A stretch of DNA of 64,000 nt from Streptococcus mitis (GTDB lineage Bacteria; Bacillota; Bacilli; Lactobacillales; Streptococcaceae). How positions within the stretch are numbered: position 1 is the first letter of the stretch; the number at the start of each line of letters is the position of its first letter. The notes below the pieces were generated by a model, which saw only the letters and a program-made list of their open reading frames with translations, did no database searches and was not told where the DNA came from. Below, one piece after another: positions 63,641 to 64,000 of this stretch. Location of the stretch: assembly GCF_009496155.1 (NCBI RefSeq), contig NZ_WIJP01000005.1, forward strand, positions 62,001 through 126,000, read 5' to 3'. The translations under genes were made by a program, and so were the position numbers.

Positions 63641-63684
63641 AAAGGCATATTGTCAGGTGTCTAAAAACTTGATGATATGCCTTT
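63641..63684 (+). terminator. Hairpin after the exoA unit
   Basis: AAAGGCATAT pairs with ATATGCCTTT, with an irregular TGTCAGGTG...CTTGATG inner part, 40 bases after the stop. The first bases of this gap (AGACTGGAAAAAA) recall the terminator-like repeat at 31.9 kb. Confidence 0.6.
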
Positions 63685-63852
63685 CATGATGGAAAAATCT
63701 TCTAAATGTTAGCCAATAACTGATTTTTTGCCCATTTTTATTGTATACGTTCGTTTTTTAAGAAAAATACTAACAAAATATTTGATTTCTAAAGTTATTT
63801 ATTGTAAAATGAAAACATTGGCTCAAGCCTATTTAAAATTAAATATCACTTT

Positions 63853-63919
63853 ACTTGTTTATGTCGTGAATTGGCACGATGTTTCTACAAGGTGCCGGAA
63901 CACCTAACAATAAGTAAGT
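63853..63919 (+). promoter_or_regulatory. Purine riboswitch aptamer
   Basis: P1 ACTTGTTTAT/ATAAGTAAGT, P2 TCGTG-AATTGG-CACGA and P3 AGGTG-CCGGAA-CACCT enclose the three-way junction with the J2/3 element GTTTCTAC. Loops L2 (TTGG) and L3 (CCGG) can pair. The junction sequence TAACAAT has C at the specificity position, which fits guanine or hypoxanthine. Next gene on this strand lies past the window; xpt is the usual one. Confidence 0.85.
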
Positions 63920-63958
63920 CAGTAGTGAGGTATGGTCGTTTTTGCCATGCCTATTTTG

Positions 63959-63993
63959 GGGACTTACTTAGAGATTAAGTAGGTCCTTTTTTC
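63959..63993 (+). terminator. Terminator of the purine riboswitch
   Basis: GGACTTACTT and AAGTAGGTCC form a stem with loop AGAGATT, then TTTTTT. The 5' arm shares ACTTACTT with the P1 strand of the aptamer, so ligand binding would favour termination. Confidence 0.85.
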
Positions 63994-64000
63994 TATCAGT

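Overview
The window looks like a chromosome segment of a Streptococcus of the mitis/pneumoniae group (S. pneumoniae, S. pseudopneumoniae, S. mitis). Reasons seen in the sequence: four BOX elements, one of whose arms carries the classic BOX-PCR primer motif; two choline-binding surface proteins; an AATGal aminotransferase plus initiating sugar transferase pair of the pneumococcal teichoic acid type; and a gene order (acpS-DAHP synthases-secA, der-dnaI-dnaB-nrdR, trxA-pepF-rsmE-prmA, cclA-trp, exoA) that I remember from pneumococcus. I cannot name the species from the sequence alone.

Layout. 1-5 kb (minus strand): end of acpS, two tandem DAHP synthases, secA. 5-7.3 kb: accessory cassette with a secreted phospholipase A2, an overlapping small membrane protein, a 29-codon Trp-rich peptide gene missed by ordinary gene calling, and a divergent Rgg regulator. 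7.4-13 kb (minus): two small membrane paralogues, der, a nitroreductase, and the replication/regulation genes dnaI-dnaB-nrdR. 13-15 kb: GntR plus a two-gene ABC transporter. 15-18.4 kb: a second Rgg regulator divergent from two choline-binding proteins, the first caspase-like and apparently frameshifted right after its start codon. 18.7-22.3 kb: two AT-rich genes reading towards each other between perfect 30-bp inverted repeats, next to a tyrosine recombinase; this looks like an invertible expression switch. 22.6-31.9 kb: ABC transporter, lrgAB, a MarR regulator, thioredoxin, the queCDEF queuosine genes, an aquaporin and small regulators. 32-38.7 kb (minus): pepF, rsmE, prmA, GNAT, Nudix, a HicAB toxin-antitoxin and two orphan genes. 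38.9-46 kb: rarA, a 6S RNA, two tRNA-Lys genes and a third copy of a tRNA 3' end surrounding membrane protein genes, then an ltrA gene broken by an amber codon. 46-55 kb: the competence prepilin peptidase gene and the whole trp operon (trpEGDCFBA), preceded by a second trpB; each of the two units has its own T-box leader. 55-62 kb: teichoic acid sugar genes, a heterodimeric ABC exporter and a DUF421/DUF3290 pair. 62.3-64 kb: exoA, a VOC-fold protein and a purine riboswitch that ends at a terminator just before the window ends.

How the parts work together. DAHP synthases feed chorismate into the trp operon, and the T-boxes would sense uncharged tRNA-Trp. queC-F make preQ1 from preQ0 precursors behind a leader that looks like an attenuator. 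The accessory blocks (5-7.3, 15-22.3 and 40.5-44.8 kb) carry surface, secreted or signalling functions and are where the unusual findings lie. The strongest candidates for something undescribed are the recombinase-linked inversion switch at 18.7-22.3 kb and the Trp-X-Trp peptide/Rgg/phospholipase A2 cassette at 5.1-7.25 kb.
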